NCBI GenBank assembly: GCA_902785575.1
Contig: CACZZF010000012.1
Location: 191,790 to 255,789 of the forward strand
DNA length: 64,000 nucleotides
From: an uncultured Bacteroidia bacterium
GTDB taxonomy: Bacteria; Bacteroidota; Bacteroidia; Bacteroidales; UBA932
Direction: 5' to 3'
Positions 43,079-54,218 of this stretch are shown here, piece by piece. A model generated the notes under the pieces. It had not been told where the DNA came from. It ran no database searches and worked only from the letters and a program-made list of their open reading frames with translations. Numbering within the stretch: position 1 is the first letter of the stretch; each line of letters opens with the position of its first letter. The position numbers and the translations under genes are program-made.

Positions 43079-44407
43079 ATGAAACAGGATCTCCAGGTTT
43101 TTGACCTGATTAGGAACGAGAAGGAAAGGCAATCTTCCGGACTTGAATTGATTGCGTCGGAGAACTATGTCAGCGACCATGTCCTCGAGGCCATGGGTTC
43201 CATCTGCACCAACAAATACGCCGAGGGTTACCCCGGCAAGAGGTATTATGGTGGTTGCCAGATAGTTGACCAGATAGAGAATCTTGCGATCGAGCGTCTT
43301 TGCAAGATCTACAATGCCGAATACGCCAATGTCCAGCCACACTCCGGCGCCCAAGCCAACATGGCTGTGATCATGGCCTGCCTCAAGCCTGGGGACACCT
43401 TCATGGGACTTGACCTCTCTCAGGGAGGCCACCTTACCCACGGCTCCCCCGTCAACGCGTCCGGCATCCTTTACCATGCCGTTGCTTACGGACTTAATGA
43501 GGAGACCGGGATGGTCGACTACGACAAGATGGAGGAGACGGCTCTCGAGTGCAAACCGAAGCTCATTATCGGTGGCGCTTCCGCTTACTCAAGGGAGTGG
43601 GATTACGAGAGAATGCGCGCGATAGCGGACAAGGTCGGTGCCCTTCTGTGGATTGACATGGCCCACACCGCCGGACTGATCGCCGCCGGGCTTCTCAAGA
43701 ATCCTGTTGAATATGCCCATATCGTGACCTCCACGACCCATAAGACCCTGCGCGGTCCCCGTGGTGGTATCATCCTGATGGGCAAGGACTTCGACAATCC
43801 TTGGGGACTCAAGACCCCGAAGGGTGAGATCAAGAAGATGAGCGCCATCCTCAACTCAAGCGTATTCCCTGGCGTCCAGGGCGGTCCGCTGGAGCATGTC
43901 ATCGCCGCCAAAGCCGTTGCCTTCTACGAGGCTATGCAGCCCGAGTTCGTGGATTACCAGAAGCAGGTGATGGCCAATGCGAAGAAGATGGCGGAAGAGT
44001 TCGTCGCCAGAGGATATAAAGTCGTTTCCGGTGGCACTGATAACCACCTCATGCTCATTGACTTGCGAACAAAATTCGCTGATGTTACCGGTCGTATGGC
44101 TGAGAAGGAGCTCGAAAGGGCTGAGATCACTCTCAACAAAAATATGGTCCCCTTCGACTCCCGCAGCCCGTTCAAGACCTCGGGTGTCAGGATCGGAACT
44201 CCCGCTATCACTTCCCGTGGTTTTGTCGAGAAGGATATGGTGGACATTGTCGAGCTGATCGACACTGTGCTTAACGCCGTGGCGAAGTACGCTGATGTCG
44301 TGAATGGTGTGACCGAGGAGGGCAAAGATGAGTACGAGGCCGTGCTCGCGGGCGTCCGCCAGAAGGTCCACTACATGACCGCCGGCCGTCCCCTCAACCG
44401 CTACTAA
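43079..44407 (+). CDS. glyA: Serine hydroxymethyltransferase GlyA
   Basis: PLP enzyme interconverting serine and glycine with tetrahydrofolate, the main source of one-carbon units. The 442-aa protein shows [27 protein letters not shown], the PLP-lysine segment [14 protein letters not shown] and TNAxL-equivalent [15 protein letters not shown], plus a C-terminal [17 protein letters not shown]. The use of preferred codons suggests strong expression. The gene is monocistronic; a 10-bp hairpin at 44441-44464 separates it from the convergent lacZ. Confidence 0.97.
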   Translation: MKQDLQVFDLIRNEKERQSSGLELIASENYVSDHVLEAMGSICTNKYAEGYPGKRYYGGCQIVDQIENLAIERLCKIYNAEYANVQPHSGAQANMAVIMACLKPGDTFMGLDLSQGGHLTHGSPVNASGILYHAVAYGLNEETGMVDYDKMEETALECKPKLIIGGASAYSREWDYERMRAIADKVGALLWIDMAHTAGLIAAGLLKNPVEYAHIVTSTTHKTLRGPRGGIILMGKDFDNPWGLKTPKGEIKKMSAILNSSVFPGVQGGPLEHVIAAKAVAFYEAMQPEFVDYQKQVMANAKKMAEEFVARGYKVVSGGTDNHLMLIDLRTKFADVTGRMAEKELERAEITLNKNMVPFDSRSPFKTSGVRIGTPAITSRGFVEKDMVDIVELIDTVLNAVAKYADVVNGVTEEGKDEYEAVLAGVRQKVHYMTAGRPLNRY

Positions 44408-44440
44408 CGCCCATTAAATCAATCAATGATTAACGGAGTC

Positions 44441-44464
44441 TCCGGCAGGGTATGCCCTGCCGGA
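44441..44464. terminator. Stable hairpin between convergent glyA and lacZ
   Basis: TCCGGCAGGG and CCCTGCCGGA form a perfect 10-bp stem with loop TATG. Six A residues follow on the plus strand instead of T, so it is not a canonical intrinsic terminator for glyA. Its place between stop codons still suggests 3'-end formation or protection. Confidence 0.5.
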
Positions 44465-44469
44465 AAAAA

Positions 44470-47658
<3,189 letters not shown>

Positions 47659-47737
47659 TTATCAGTTACTTCCGATTTGTGTCCTAAAATTATGTGGCTA
47701 TCCATACAAAATTAATTAAAATGAAGGACATATTCGT

Positions 47738-47745
47738 TATATTTG
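47738..47745 (+). promoter_or_regulatory. -7 promoter element of the six-hairpin glycosidase gene
   Basis: TATATTTG, 31 bp before ATG 47776. Confidence 0.5.
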
Positions 47746-47775
47746 TGTTTAATGATTCTCTAAAAACCACAAGAC

Positions 47776-49776
47776 ATGAGACTATTGATAGCCACATTAC
47801 TTCAGTCACTGGCGCTTTGGACTCTCTCCCCCAACGGAAATGGCATAATACTCACTCCTTCGGACGCTAACACCCCCTACGAGGACCATATCGAGATGAG
47901 TGGTGAGCAAATGGCGTTCGTTCTTCGATGGGGAGTCGGATCTGACAAATCTTTCCACAGCGAGAGATCCTTGGTATTTCCGATGCTCCGCACGATCCCG
48001 AATAACACTCACGCAAGCCTGATGCACAGGATGGGTGTGGATATCCCGTCTTTGGTGAGCGTCAACGGATATTCGTTGGCGATGGAGAAAGTGGAGGAAG
48101 TCAAGCTGGACGGATATATGGAAGTAGCCAGCACCTTTGTCTCCAGCAGGACACGCCTGGGTGTGGTACCGACGCCTATTGTCAAGATAGTCCGCGAAAT
48201 CTTCCCCTCAACAGACAAGCCATTGATGGGGGAAGTATATGAAATTGAGAACATTACCGACAAGGATATAACCGTGTATATTCCTTCATTCTCGCAGGTG
48301 TTCACGACTCCGGCGGAGAAAGGAGTGACTGGCTCTTATATTATTCGAGGAGACATCATAGGGGACGGTTCATTCAAACTTGCCTCCGGGGAGAAAGTAA
48401 GCTTCGGAGCATGTTTCCAGGCTTACCGTGTCGGAGAAAAAATGATTAAGCCCGATCTCGAAGCTGAGCTGGCCGCCCGTATTGACTATCTTTCGACAGT
48501 TGACGGCAACCTCGTCCTTGACACGCCTGACGACGTGATAGACAGGGAGTTCCGTTTCGCGAAAATAAGGGCCTCCGAGAGCATATTCAAAACCGCCGGA
48601 GGCTACATGCACGGCCCGGGCGGAGAGTCCTACTATGCGGCTATCTGGGCCAATGACCAGGCGGAATATGTCAACCCCTTCTTCCCATTCCTGGGATACT
48701 GGAAGGGCGACAATTCCGCGCTTAACTCCTACATGCATTTCGCCCGTTTCATGAACCCGGAATACAAACCTATTCCAAGCTCGATTATCGCCGAGGGAAT
48801 CGACATCTGGGACGGAGCCGGAGACAGGGGCGACGCCGCGATGATCGCTCACGGAGCCTCCCGGTACGCCCTCGAGAAGGGCGACAAGGCTGAGGCAGAG
48901 CAGCTTTGGCCACTCATCGAGTGGTGCCTTGAATATTGCAACAGGAAACTCAACGCTGACGGGGTCGTGCTCTCAGATTCTGATGAGCTGGAGGGCCGAT
49001 TCCCTTCGGGGGACGCCAACCTATGCACTTCAACGCTTTATTATGACGGACTGCGTTCAGCGGCTTTTCTCGCCAAAGAGCTCGGCAAAGGAGCCTCATT
49101 GTCAAAGCTTTACAACTCCAGAGCAGACAAACTCGCAAAGGCAATCGAGGCCTACTTCGGGGCTGATGTCCAAGGCTTCCACACTTACCGTTATTACGAC
49201 GGCAACGACGTGCTTCGCTCCTGGATATGTATGCCTCTGATTGTCGGCATCCTTGACAGGGCCGAAGGTACTATCGCCGCCTTGACCTCAGACAAACTGA
49301 TGACTAAGGACGGCCTCCTGACACAGCAGGGCAGCGAGACTTTCTGGGACCGTTCCACGTTGTATTCTTTGAGGGGAATGTATATCGCCGGGGACACCGA
49401 GACAGCAGGGGATTTCATGAACTACTACTCTACTCGCCGCCTGCTTGGGGATCACGTTCCATATCCTATTGAGGCTTGGCCGGAAGGATCGCAAAGACAT
49501 CTCTCCGCCGAGAGCGGCCTCTATTGCAGGGTCATCACCGAGGGAATGTTCGGAATACGCCCGACCGGGTTCCGCTCATTCACTGTGACACCACGTCTGG
49601 CCGAAGGCTGGAACCAAATGTCTCTCAAGCACATCCGTGCTTTCGGAGGAGATTTTGACCTGGAGGTTAGCCGCATTACTGGAGACAAACTGGAGCTACG
49701 ACTCACAAACCACCTCAACGGAACTTCCAAGACCTACAAATTCACTTCTGGAGCCACAATTTCGGTCAAGCTTTAA
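47776..49776 (+). CDS. Six-hairpin glycosidase-like protein (alpha/alpha-barrel), specificity unknown
   Basis: A 666-aa protein with a short hydrophobic N-terminus (LLIATLLQSLALW) that may be a signal peptide. After a beta-rich N-terminal part (to about 250), residues 265-600 have the look of an (alpha/alpha)6 glycosidase. Notable blocks are FRFAKIRASESIF, GPGGESYYAAIWANDQAEYVNPFFPF, IWDGAGDRGDAAMIAHG, WLCLE-type helices and VPYPIEAWPEGSQRHLSAESGLYCRVITEG. A C-terminal beta sandwich (FGIRPTGFRSFTVTPRL) resembles those of GH65, GH78 and GH15-type enzymes. I cannot assign a GH family. It is divergent from lacZ, which may point to a shared galactoside-containing substrate. Confidence 0.72.
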   Translation: MRLLIATLLQSLALWTLSPNGNGIILTPSDANTPYEDHIEMSGEQMAFVLRWGVGSDKSFHSERSLVFPMLRTIPNNTHASLMHRMGVDIPSLVSVNGYSLAMEKVEEVKLDGYMEVASTFVSSRTRLGVVPTPIVKIVREIFPSTDKPLMGEVYEIENITDKDITVYIPSFSQVFTTPAEKGVTGSYIIRGDIIGDGSFKLASGEKVSFGACFQAYRVGEKMIKPDLEAELAARIDYLSTVDGNLVLDTPDDVIDREFRFAKIRASESIFKTAGGYMHGPGGESYYAAIWANDQAEYVNPFFPFLGYWKGDNSALNSYMHFARFMNPEYKPIPSSIIAEGIDIWDGAGDRGDAAMIAHGASRYALEKGDKAEAEQLWPLIEWCLEYCNRKLNADGVVLSDSDELEGRFPSGDANLCTSTLYYDGLRSAAFLAKELGKGASLSKLYNSRADKLAKAIEAYFGADVQGFHTYRYYDGNDVLRSWICMPLIVGILDRAEGTIAALTSDKLMTKDGLLTQQGSETFWDRSTLYSLRGMYIAGDTETAGDFMNYYSTRRLLGDHVPYPIEAWPEGSQRHLSAESGLYCRVITEGMFGIRPTGFRSFTVTPRLAEGWNQMSLKHIRAFGGDFDLEVSRITGDKLELRLTNHLNGTSKTYKFTSGATISVKL

Positions 49777-49783
49777 CCTTTTC

Positions 49784-49982
49784 CGAGCCGAAGGCGAGTT
49801 CAGGGAGTTTGAGGGGTACGCCCCGCTTTCATGATTGGGGGCTAGGCCGCCCCCAAACCCCTCGCGGCCTTTCCGGCTCCACGACTTTGCTCACGCAAAG
49901 TCCCGCCCCGGCCGGTCGGCTGATGCCGACTTATTATCGTTCGAGCCGAAGGCGAGTTCAGGGAGTTTGAGGGGAACGCCCC
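49784..49982. repeat. GC-rich structured element flanked by 40-bp direct repeats
   Basis: CGAGCCGAAGGCGAGTTCAG and the following 20 bases occur at 49784-49823 and again at 49942-49981 with one mismatch, 158 bp apart. The GC-rich DNA between them holds hairpins: GGGG-TACG-CCCC, GGGGGC/GCCCCC and GACTTTGC-TCAC-GCAAAGTC (49883-49902). No coding sequence is evident. It is unrelated to the CTTCG/ATGACA repeats and may be a separate dispersed element. Confidence 0.75.
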
Positions 49983-50008
49983 TCAATGAATAATAGGGCC
50001 ACAGGCCC

Positions 50009-50050
50009 TCAAAACAAAGAAGCGGCAGGATTGCCGCTTCTTTGTTTTGA
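50009..50050 (-). terminator. Terminator of tRNA-Cys
   Basis: TCAAAACAAAGAAGCGGCA pairs perfectly over 19 bp with its reverse complement around a four-base loop (ATCC on the tRNA strand). The 3' arm is T-rich and begins directly after the tRNA acceptor end. Confidence 0.88.
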
Positions 50051-50120
50051 GGTGCCTAGCGGAATCGAACCGCTGTCCCAGGTTTTGCAGACCTGTGCCT
50101 AACCGCTCGGCCAAAGCACC
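50051..50120 (-). tRNA. tRNA-Cys (GCA)
   Basis: The 70-nt minus-strand sequence folds as a complete cloverleaf. Its acceptor stem is GGTGCTT/AGGCACC, the D arm is GCC-GAGCGGTTA-GGC, the anticodon arm is CAGGT-CTGCAAA-ACCTG with anticodon GCA, and the T arm is AGCGG-TTCGATT-CCGCT. CCA is not encoded. The terminator hairpin follows immediately. Confidence 0.96.
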
Positions 50121-50162
50121 AGGTGGATTACAAAGATAGGTAGTTTTTTTTGATTTACAAAA

Positions 50163-50188
50163 GATTTCTCGACAAGCTCGAAATGACA
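50163..50188. repeat. REP-like repeat, family III, between tRNA-Cys and rlmI
   Basis: GATTTCTCGACAAGCTCGAA followed by ATGACA shares the ATGACA end with family I but has the core CTCGACAAGCTCGA. It lies two bases from the stop codon of the methyltransferase gene. Confidence 0.7.
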
Positions 50189-50189
50189 A

Positions 50190-51386
50190 TCATTCCACGT
50201 ACAAAAGGAGACCTTTCAAGTATTCCCCTTCAGGGTGGTAGATGTTGACGGAATGGTCCGCCGGCTGGTTAAGCCTGTCGAGAATCCTGACCGAACGCCC
50301 GGTCTGTGCCGCAGCGGAGAAAACAGCCAGCGAAAACGCCTCTTTATCAACCACTTGGGAGCAGCTGAAAGTGAAGACTAAACCGCCAGGAGCAACTTTG
50401 GAAATCGCCGCCGAGTTAAGCCTTTGATATGCTCTCAAAGCATTTGACAACGCCCCGCGATGCTTAGCGAAAGCCGGCGGATCAACAATCATCAAGTCAT
50501 ACTTATCTTCCGGAACATCCCGCAAAAACTCAATGGCGTCAGCGCAGATGTCATCATGGAGCGACTCCCCGAATCCGTTAAGATCCATATTCCTGCCAAC
50601 CATCTCAACAGCCTTTTTCGAGCTGTCCACAGAGTCGACATGTAAGGCTCCCTGGGCAAGGGCATAGACTGAGAAACCTCCCGTATAGCAGAAGAGATTC
50701 AGCACGTTACGGCCTTTGGAATACTTTCCGACAAGTGCCCTGTTCTCCCTCTGGTCCAGGAAGAAACCGGTCTTCTGGCCTTCTGTCCAGTTGACGAAAA
50801 ACTTATTGCCGTTCTCAAGGACGACCTGCTCATCATCAGAAAAGCCCTCCGCCTTGAAAAGATAACCATCCACCAGATCCAGTCCGGCTTTGAAAGGAGC
50901 CGTGCCGGAACTCTTGTCATATACAGCCTTCAGCCGATCCCCGAAAACAACCTGGAGAGCCTCACAAATAGCCCCCTTAGCCCGAAACATTCCCACCGAA
51001 TGAGCCTGCATGACGCAAACTCCGTCATACCAGTCGATAATAAGTCCGGGAAGGCCGTCCCCTTCTCCATGTACCAGTCGGAAACAATTGGTTGAAAGCC
51101 CGTTAGCCAGACCGGCGGCCTCCCTAACTGAGAGAGCCCGACGAATCATATTCACCCAGAAATCAGCCCCGAGAACATCCTCGCCTGCAAAACTCAAGAT
51201 CCTGACCGCGATCGAACCGATCTGATAGTGACCGTATGCGAGGAAAGACCCGTCATGTGAGAAAACTCCGACTATGTCCCCTTCCGCCGGCTGTCCGGCA
51301 ATCTGGGCTATAGCTCCTGAGAATACCCATGGGTGGAATCTCAGCAATGACTCTTCCCTACCCTTCTTTAGGATTATCTTTGTCAT
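50190..51386 (-). CDS. rlmI: 23S rRNA (cytosine-C5)-methyltransferase RlmI-like
   Basis: SAM-dependent rRNA methyltransferase of the RlmI family (m5C1962 in E. coli), 398 aa. An N-terminal PUA domain (KKGREESLLRFHPWVFSGAI) is followed by LPGLIIDWYDG, the EGQKTGFFLDQRENR block, the SAM-binding VLNLFCYTGGFSVYA and catalytic motifs DLMIVDPPAFAKH and FSCSQVV. ATG 51386 overlaps the end of the exonuclease gene by 29 bp; the ORF's upstream TTG (51395) is less likely. Confidence 0.93.
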   Translation of the reverse strand: MTKIILKKGREESLLRFHPWVFSGAIAQIAGQPAEGDIVGVFSHDGSFLAYGHYQIGSIAVRILSFAGEDVLGADFWVNMIRRALSVREAAGLANGLSTNCFRLVHGEGDGLPGLIIDWYDGVCVMQAHSVGMFRAKGAICEALQVVFGDRLKAVYDKSSGTAPFKAGLDLVDGYLFKAEGFSDDEQVVLENGNKFFVNWTEGQKTGFFLDQRENRALVGKYSKGRNVLNLFCYTGGFSVYALAQGALHVDSVDSSKKAVEMVGRNMDLNGFGESLHDDICADAIEFLRDVPEDKYDLMIVDPPAFAKHRGALSNALRAYQRLNSAAISKVAPGGLVFTFSCSQVVDKEAFSLAVFSAAAQTGRSVRILDRLNQPADHSVNIYHPEGEYLKGLLLYVE

Positions 51387-52026
51387 GATTCTCAACGTTC
51401 TTGGGCGGATTAGGCATCATCTGTTCCGGAGTCAGGGGATTCTTCTTTGAGCCCATAAGTTTGAGGTACATTTCCCTGCAGACCCATGCGTCAGTCGCCG
51501 CATAGGATTTCTGCGCATCTGACAAGGTCTCCGCTTCCCAATTGGAAAGCTGCTGAGTCTTTGATATCTTGATCCCGAGAATAATGGCCGCCATTTTCTT
51601 CACCGCCTTATCCTTGATCCCATATTCCCATACAATCTTCTGCAAGTCCACGAATCCTCTTGGAGGGAAATCATGATGCTTCTCCAAACCTCTCACGTCA
51701 TCATTGACGGCAGCTCCGACCTTTATTATCTTTCCATCGGAGAGAATGGATCTCAAATGCCTTGGTATTCCTCCTAACAACTTAACTCTGAATAAGAAAG
51801 CCTTCTCCGGCCCAGAAAGCTGGAGAAGAGAGACGCCATAATGAGGCTGGTCAGAGGAGAACGTGGGTCTGGATTCAGTGTCGAACCCAAGAAGCTTCTG
51901 TCTCTTGAGATAACGGACAGCACTGAAGTATTCCAACCCGATGCTGTCTATAACCTTGATCTTGCCTGAGAAACAACCAGGCTCCAATTTATCTATTTCT
52001 TCCGGAGATATGCTTATTTTGTACAT
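51358..52026 (-). CDS. 3'-5' exonuclease domain protein (DEDDy family)
   Basis: A 222-aa RNase D/WRN-type exonuclease. The DEDD residues are visible: DxE in LLGFDTESRP, the second Asp in VGAAVNDDVRGLE, and YxxxD in SYAATDAWVC. A short charged C-terminal tail follows (PKNVENHDKDNPKEG). It probably trims RNA or DNA 3' ends. ATG 52026 (or 52035) is chosen; this start overlaps the preceding lipoprotein gene by about 38 bp. The ORF reaches 52095, but that part has no family similarity. Its 3' end overlaps rlmI. Confidence 0.9.
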   Translation of the reverse strand: MYKISISPEEIDKLEPGCFSGKIKVIDSIGLEYFSAVRYLKRQKLLGFDTESRPTFSSDQPHYGVSLLQLSGPEKAFLFRVKLLGGIPRHLRSILSDGKIIKVGAAVNDDVRGLEKHHDFPPRGFVDLQKIVWEYGIKDKAVKKMAAIILGIKISKTQQLSNWEAETLSDAQKSYAATDAWVCREMYLKLMGSKKNPLTPEQMMPNPPKNVENHDKDNPKEG

Positions 52027-52771
52027 GCGATACATATGTGTACGGCGCGAAAACGCCGACCGTGTCCGCGAAATACTCGGGGACAAGGCTCTCATCGAAA
52101 GTCTTCACTGTAGGAAAAGCGGACATTTCGCCACCTACATTCATCATCAACCTCGCGACCGGATGAGCTATGTCGTGGGTGAACATATTCTTCTCCCTCA
52201 TAACCTTGAAACAAGCCTCCGGCAGCGAAAACGTGGAGTCAACAGAGCTGATGACAGGGACATCGCATCCTATCTTTCCGAACAGGTCCAGTATGTCTTC
52301 CGTACCTTTCAGAGCCAGCTGGGGAGAACAGATCACAAGGATTTTGCAATTCACCGAGGAATCCATGGCGGCCAGAGCGCTTCTGACAGCCACCTCGCGG
52401 AAGAATAGCGAATCAGCGGGAGTCAAATGAAGGGAATCATAGGGCGGATTGGCAAAATCCATAAGCGAGACAATTGTTTCCCCCGCGAAATCGGGCAAAC
52501 TGTCTTTGACAGGTCTCGCGTCGACATTGTCAAACTCGTCAAAACCCATCATGGTCTCACTGACTGTCACGCAACGCATCGGATCGCCGACAAGGACTAT
52601 CGTACCGTCAGCGTTCCCAACCTGGGCGGCCATCTTCTGGAGTGAGGAGTAAGATTCCGACATCAGCTTATCGACATAATCGATAGCGTCATATCCTGTC
52701 TCCACACGCCTGGCGCAGGAAAAACATAGCGTCAGGGCAGCGAGGATGATAGTCAGATACTTAAGTCTCAA
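51989..52771 (-). CDS. Lipoprotein of unknown function
   Basis: A 260-aa protein with a lipoprotein signal (ILAALTLCFSC). The mature part alternates strands and helices (DGTIVLVGDPMRCVTVSE, NCKILVICSPQLALKG, CDVPVISSVDSTFSLPE), suggesting a Rossmann-like alpha/beta fold, but I recognise no family. The C-terminus (APYTYVSHVQNKHISGRNR) is read across the start of the exonuclease gene. It is the first of three overlapping genes. Confidence 0.7.
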   Translation of the reverse strand: MRLKYLTIILAALTLCFSCARRVETGYDAIDYVDKLMSESYSSLQKMAAQVGNADGTIVLVGDPMRCVTVSETMMGFDEFDNVDARPVKDSLPDFAGETIVSLMDFANPPYDSLHLTPADSLFFREVAVRSALAAMDSSVNCKILVICSPQLALKGTEDILDLFGKIGCDVPVISSVDSTFSLPEACFKVMREKNMFTHDIAHPVARLMMNVGGEMSAFPTVKTFDESLVPEYFADTVGVFAPYTYVSHVQNKHISGRNR

Positions 52772-52807
52772 AGCGAATAAGATTGAATCTCCGCGAATTT
52801 AATAAAA

Positions 52808-53500
52808 TCAATCCAACAATGAAAGAATCTTCGGGACCAGAAGAGTCCGGATATACTCCTCTTCCATGAAATGAGATCCCTCGTAAATCGTCCAGGACCC
52901 TTCCCCGAAATATTTCCGCCACGTCCTGACCATGACAACCCCGCTGCGCCGGAATTTGTCCATGGTGCCGAAAAAAGCGTGGAAATAATCCTCACTCCCA
53001 TTCAACGGAGTGTTCAACAACGCGGTCCGACGGACAGCCGGCCACTTCAGGAGGGTTTCCCTGGCGAAATGCAGCTTCTGCCTGTCTCCGGCTTTCGGAT
53101 GATAGTACCAATCAAAGAACTTGGTCACCCCGGGAATCCATGCGATAGCGGCCATCACCCTGAAAAAGATGGGCGCGTTAAGGGAGGGCGACACGAAAAG
53201 ATGCGGATATCCCTTTAACGCTATGGCATGGATCGCTCCCATGCTCTCCCCTATCACCAGGTCGGGCTTGACCTCGGAGGACCATGCCGCAAGCTGGGAT
53301 GTGGCCAGCTCCGGGTCAAAGTCGTAAGTCCTTATGAATATGGAATATCCGGGGCCTAAAAGATCCTTCAGGATGGACGGGATACGACTGTCTCTTCCCC
53401 CACCCATTCCATGAACATAGAGGATGGTCTTAGGATTCTTCACTTCGTCAAGATTCTTCACTTCATCAAGATTCTTCACTTCGTTCAGAATGACATTCAT
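52808..53500 (-). CDS. Alpha/beta hydrolase with repeat-derived N-terminus
   Basis: A 230-aa putative esterase-like hydrolase. The fold starts at TILYVHGMGGGRDS, the nucleophile elbow is VIGESMGA and a late GSHFMEEEYI supplies the probable His. The acid residue is not clear. Residues 1-22 (MNVILNEVKNL then DEVKNL and DEVKNP) are translated from a REP-like array. The start could be ATG 53500 or a GTG inside the array such as 53443. The substrate is unknown. The start region overlaps the pssA 3' end by 35 bp. Confidence 0.8.
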   Translation of the reverse strand: MNVILNEVKNLDEVKNLDEVKNPKTILYVHGMGGGRDSRIPSILKDLLGPGYSIFIRTYDFDPELATSQLAAWSSEVKPDLVIGESMGAIHAIALKGYPHLFVSPSLNAPIFFRVMAAIAWIPGVTKFFDWYYHPKAGDRQKLHFARETLLKWPAVRRTALLNTPLNGSEDYFHAFFGTMDKFRRSGVVMVRTWRKYFGEGSWTIYEGSHFMEEEYIRTLLVPKILSLLD

Positions 53501-53517
53501 TTTGTTCAGAATGACAG
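53432..53517. repeat. REP-like family I array at the pssA/hydrolase junction
   Basis: AGATTCTTCACTTCGTCA-type units begin at 53432, 53451 and 53469. The third runs on into GTTCAGAATGACA, and another partial copy TTTTGTTCAGAATGACAG ends at 53517. The array encodes the end of one protein and the start of the next in different frames. Confidence 0.85.
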
Positions 53518-54218
53518 AAAACGAAAGCGAGATTGATAATGATGTAGCCCAGGAACGCCGACAGGAATATCAAGGACCAGTGCTGACGGAACACAACGGT
53601 AAGCACAATAGCCACCAAAGTGACGGCCAAGAAGATAATCCTCTTGATGTTATCAATCCTGGAGGCCTTACCCGCTCCGAACTTCATCGAGAACATAGGA
53701 ATCTCGCTGACAAGGAGTAAACTAAGCGCCAGAGCCAGAACCGGAAGGAAAACCGGGCCACCGCACCAGGAAGCGAGGAAACTATCCGGCACAAGGAACA
53801 CATAGCAAGCCAAGGCTCCACAGACCATCGCGGCGGCCGGTGTCGGCAATCCGAGGAAACTCGAATGCTGTCTCTCATCAAGGTTGAACTTAGCCAGCCT
53901 GAGTGCGGAGAATGCCGCAAGTATAATCGGGAAATACTTGAGAAACAAGACATTCGTACCCCCGGAAACGTATAACAAAACCGAGGGCAAGACTCCGAAA
54001 CTGACCATGTCAGCCAAAGAATCCAATTCTTTCCCGATACCGGACGATGCCTTCAGCATCCTTGCGGCGAATCCATCGAAAAAGTCAAAAACCGCCCCGA
54101 GAATCATCATCAAGAAACCCAGGTCGGGACGTCCTCCCAAAGTCAGAATCACCCCCACGACCCCGCAGAGGAGGTTCATGGAGGTGATAGAGTCAGGAAT
54201 GTGCTTCCGGATATTCAT
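53466..54218 (-). CDS. pssA: CDP-diacylglycerol-serine O-phosphatidyltransferase
   Basis: Inner-membrane enzyme making phosphatidylserine, the precursor of phosphatidylethanolamine. The 250-aa protein has about eight hydrophobic segments and the CDP-alcohol phosphatidyltransferase motif DFFDGFAARMLKAS..GKELDSLAD (D-x2-DG-x2-AR...G-x3-D-x3-D). The last 16 residues, CHSEQNECHSERSEES, are translated from REP-like repeats and replace or extend the native C-terminus. The start lies directly after the C1 peptidase stop. The partner decarboxylase gene (psd) is not adjacent. Confidence 0.94.
   Translation of the reverse strand: MNIRKHIPDSITSMNLLCGVVGVILTLGGRPDLGFLMMILGAVFDFFDGFAARMLKASSGIGKELDSLADMVSFGVLPSVLLYVSGGTNVLFLKYFPIILAAFSALRLAKFNLDERQHSSFLGLPTPAAAMVCGALACYVFLVPDSFLASWCGGPVFLPVLALALSLLLVSEIPMFSMKFGAGKASRIDNIKRIIFLAVTLVAIVLTVVFRQHWSLIFLSAFLGYIIINLAFVFCHSEQNECHSERSEES

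Noticed and set aside
44441..44464. Canonical intrinsic terminator for glyA
   Set aside because: The hairpin is perfect but is followed by A residues on the glyA strand, not T. It is therefore kept only as a 3'-end hairpin.
49784..50120. Integrative-element attachment site at tRNA-Cys
   Set aside because: The 40-bp direct repeats do not include any part of the tRNA, and there is no integrase or element-like gene content nearby.
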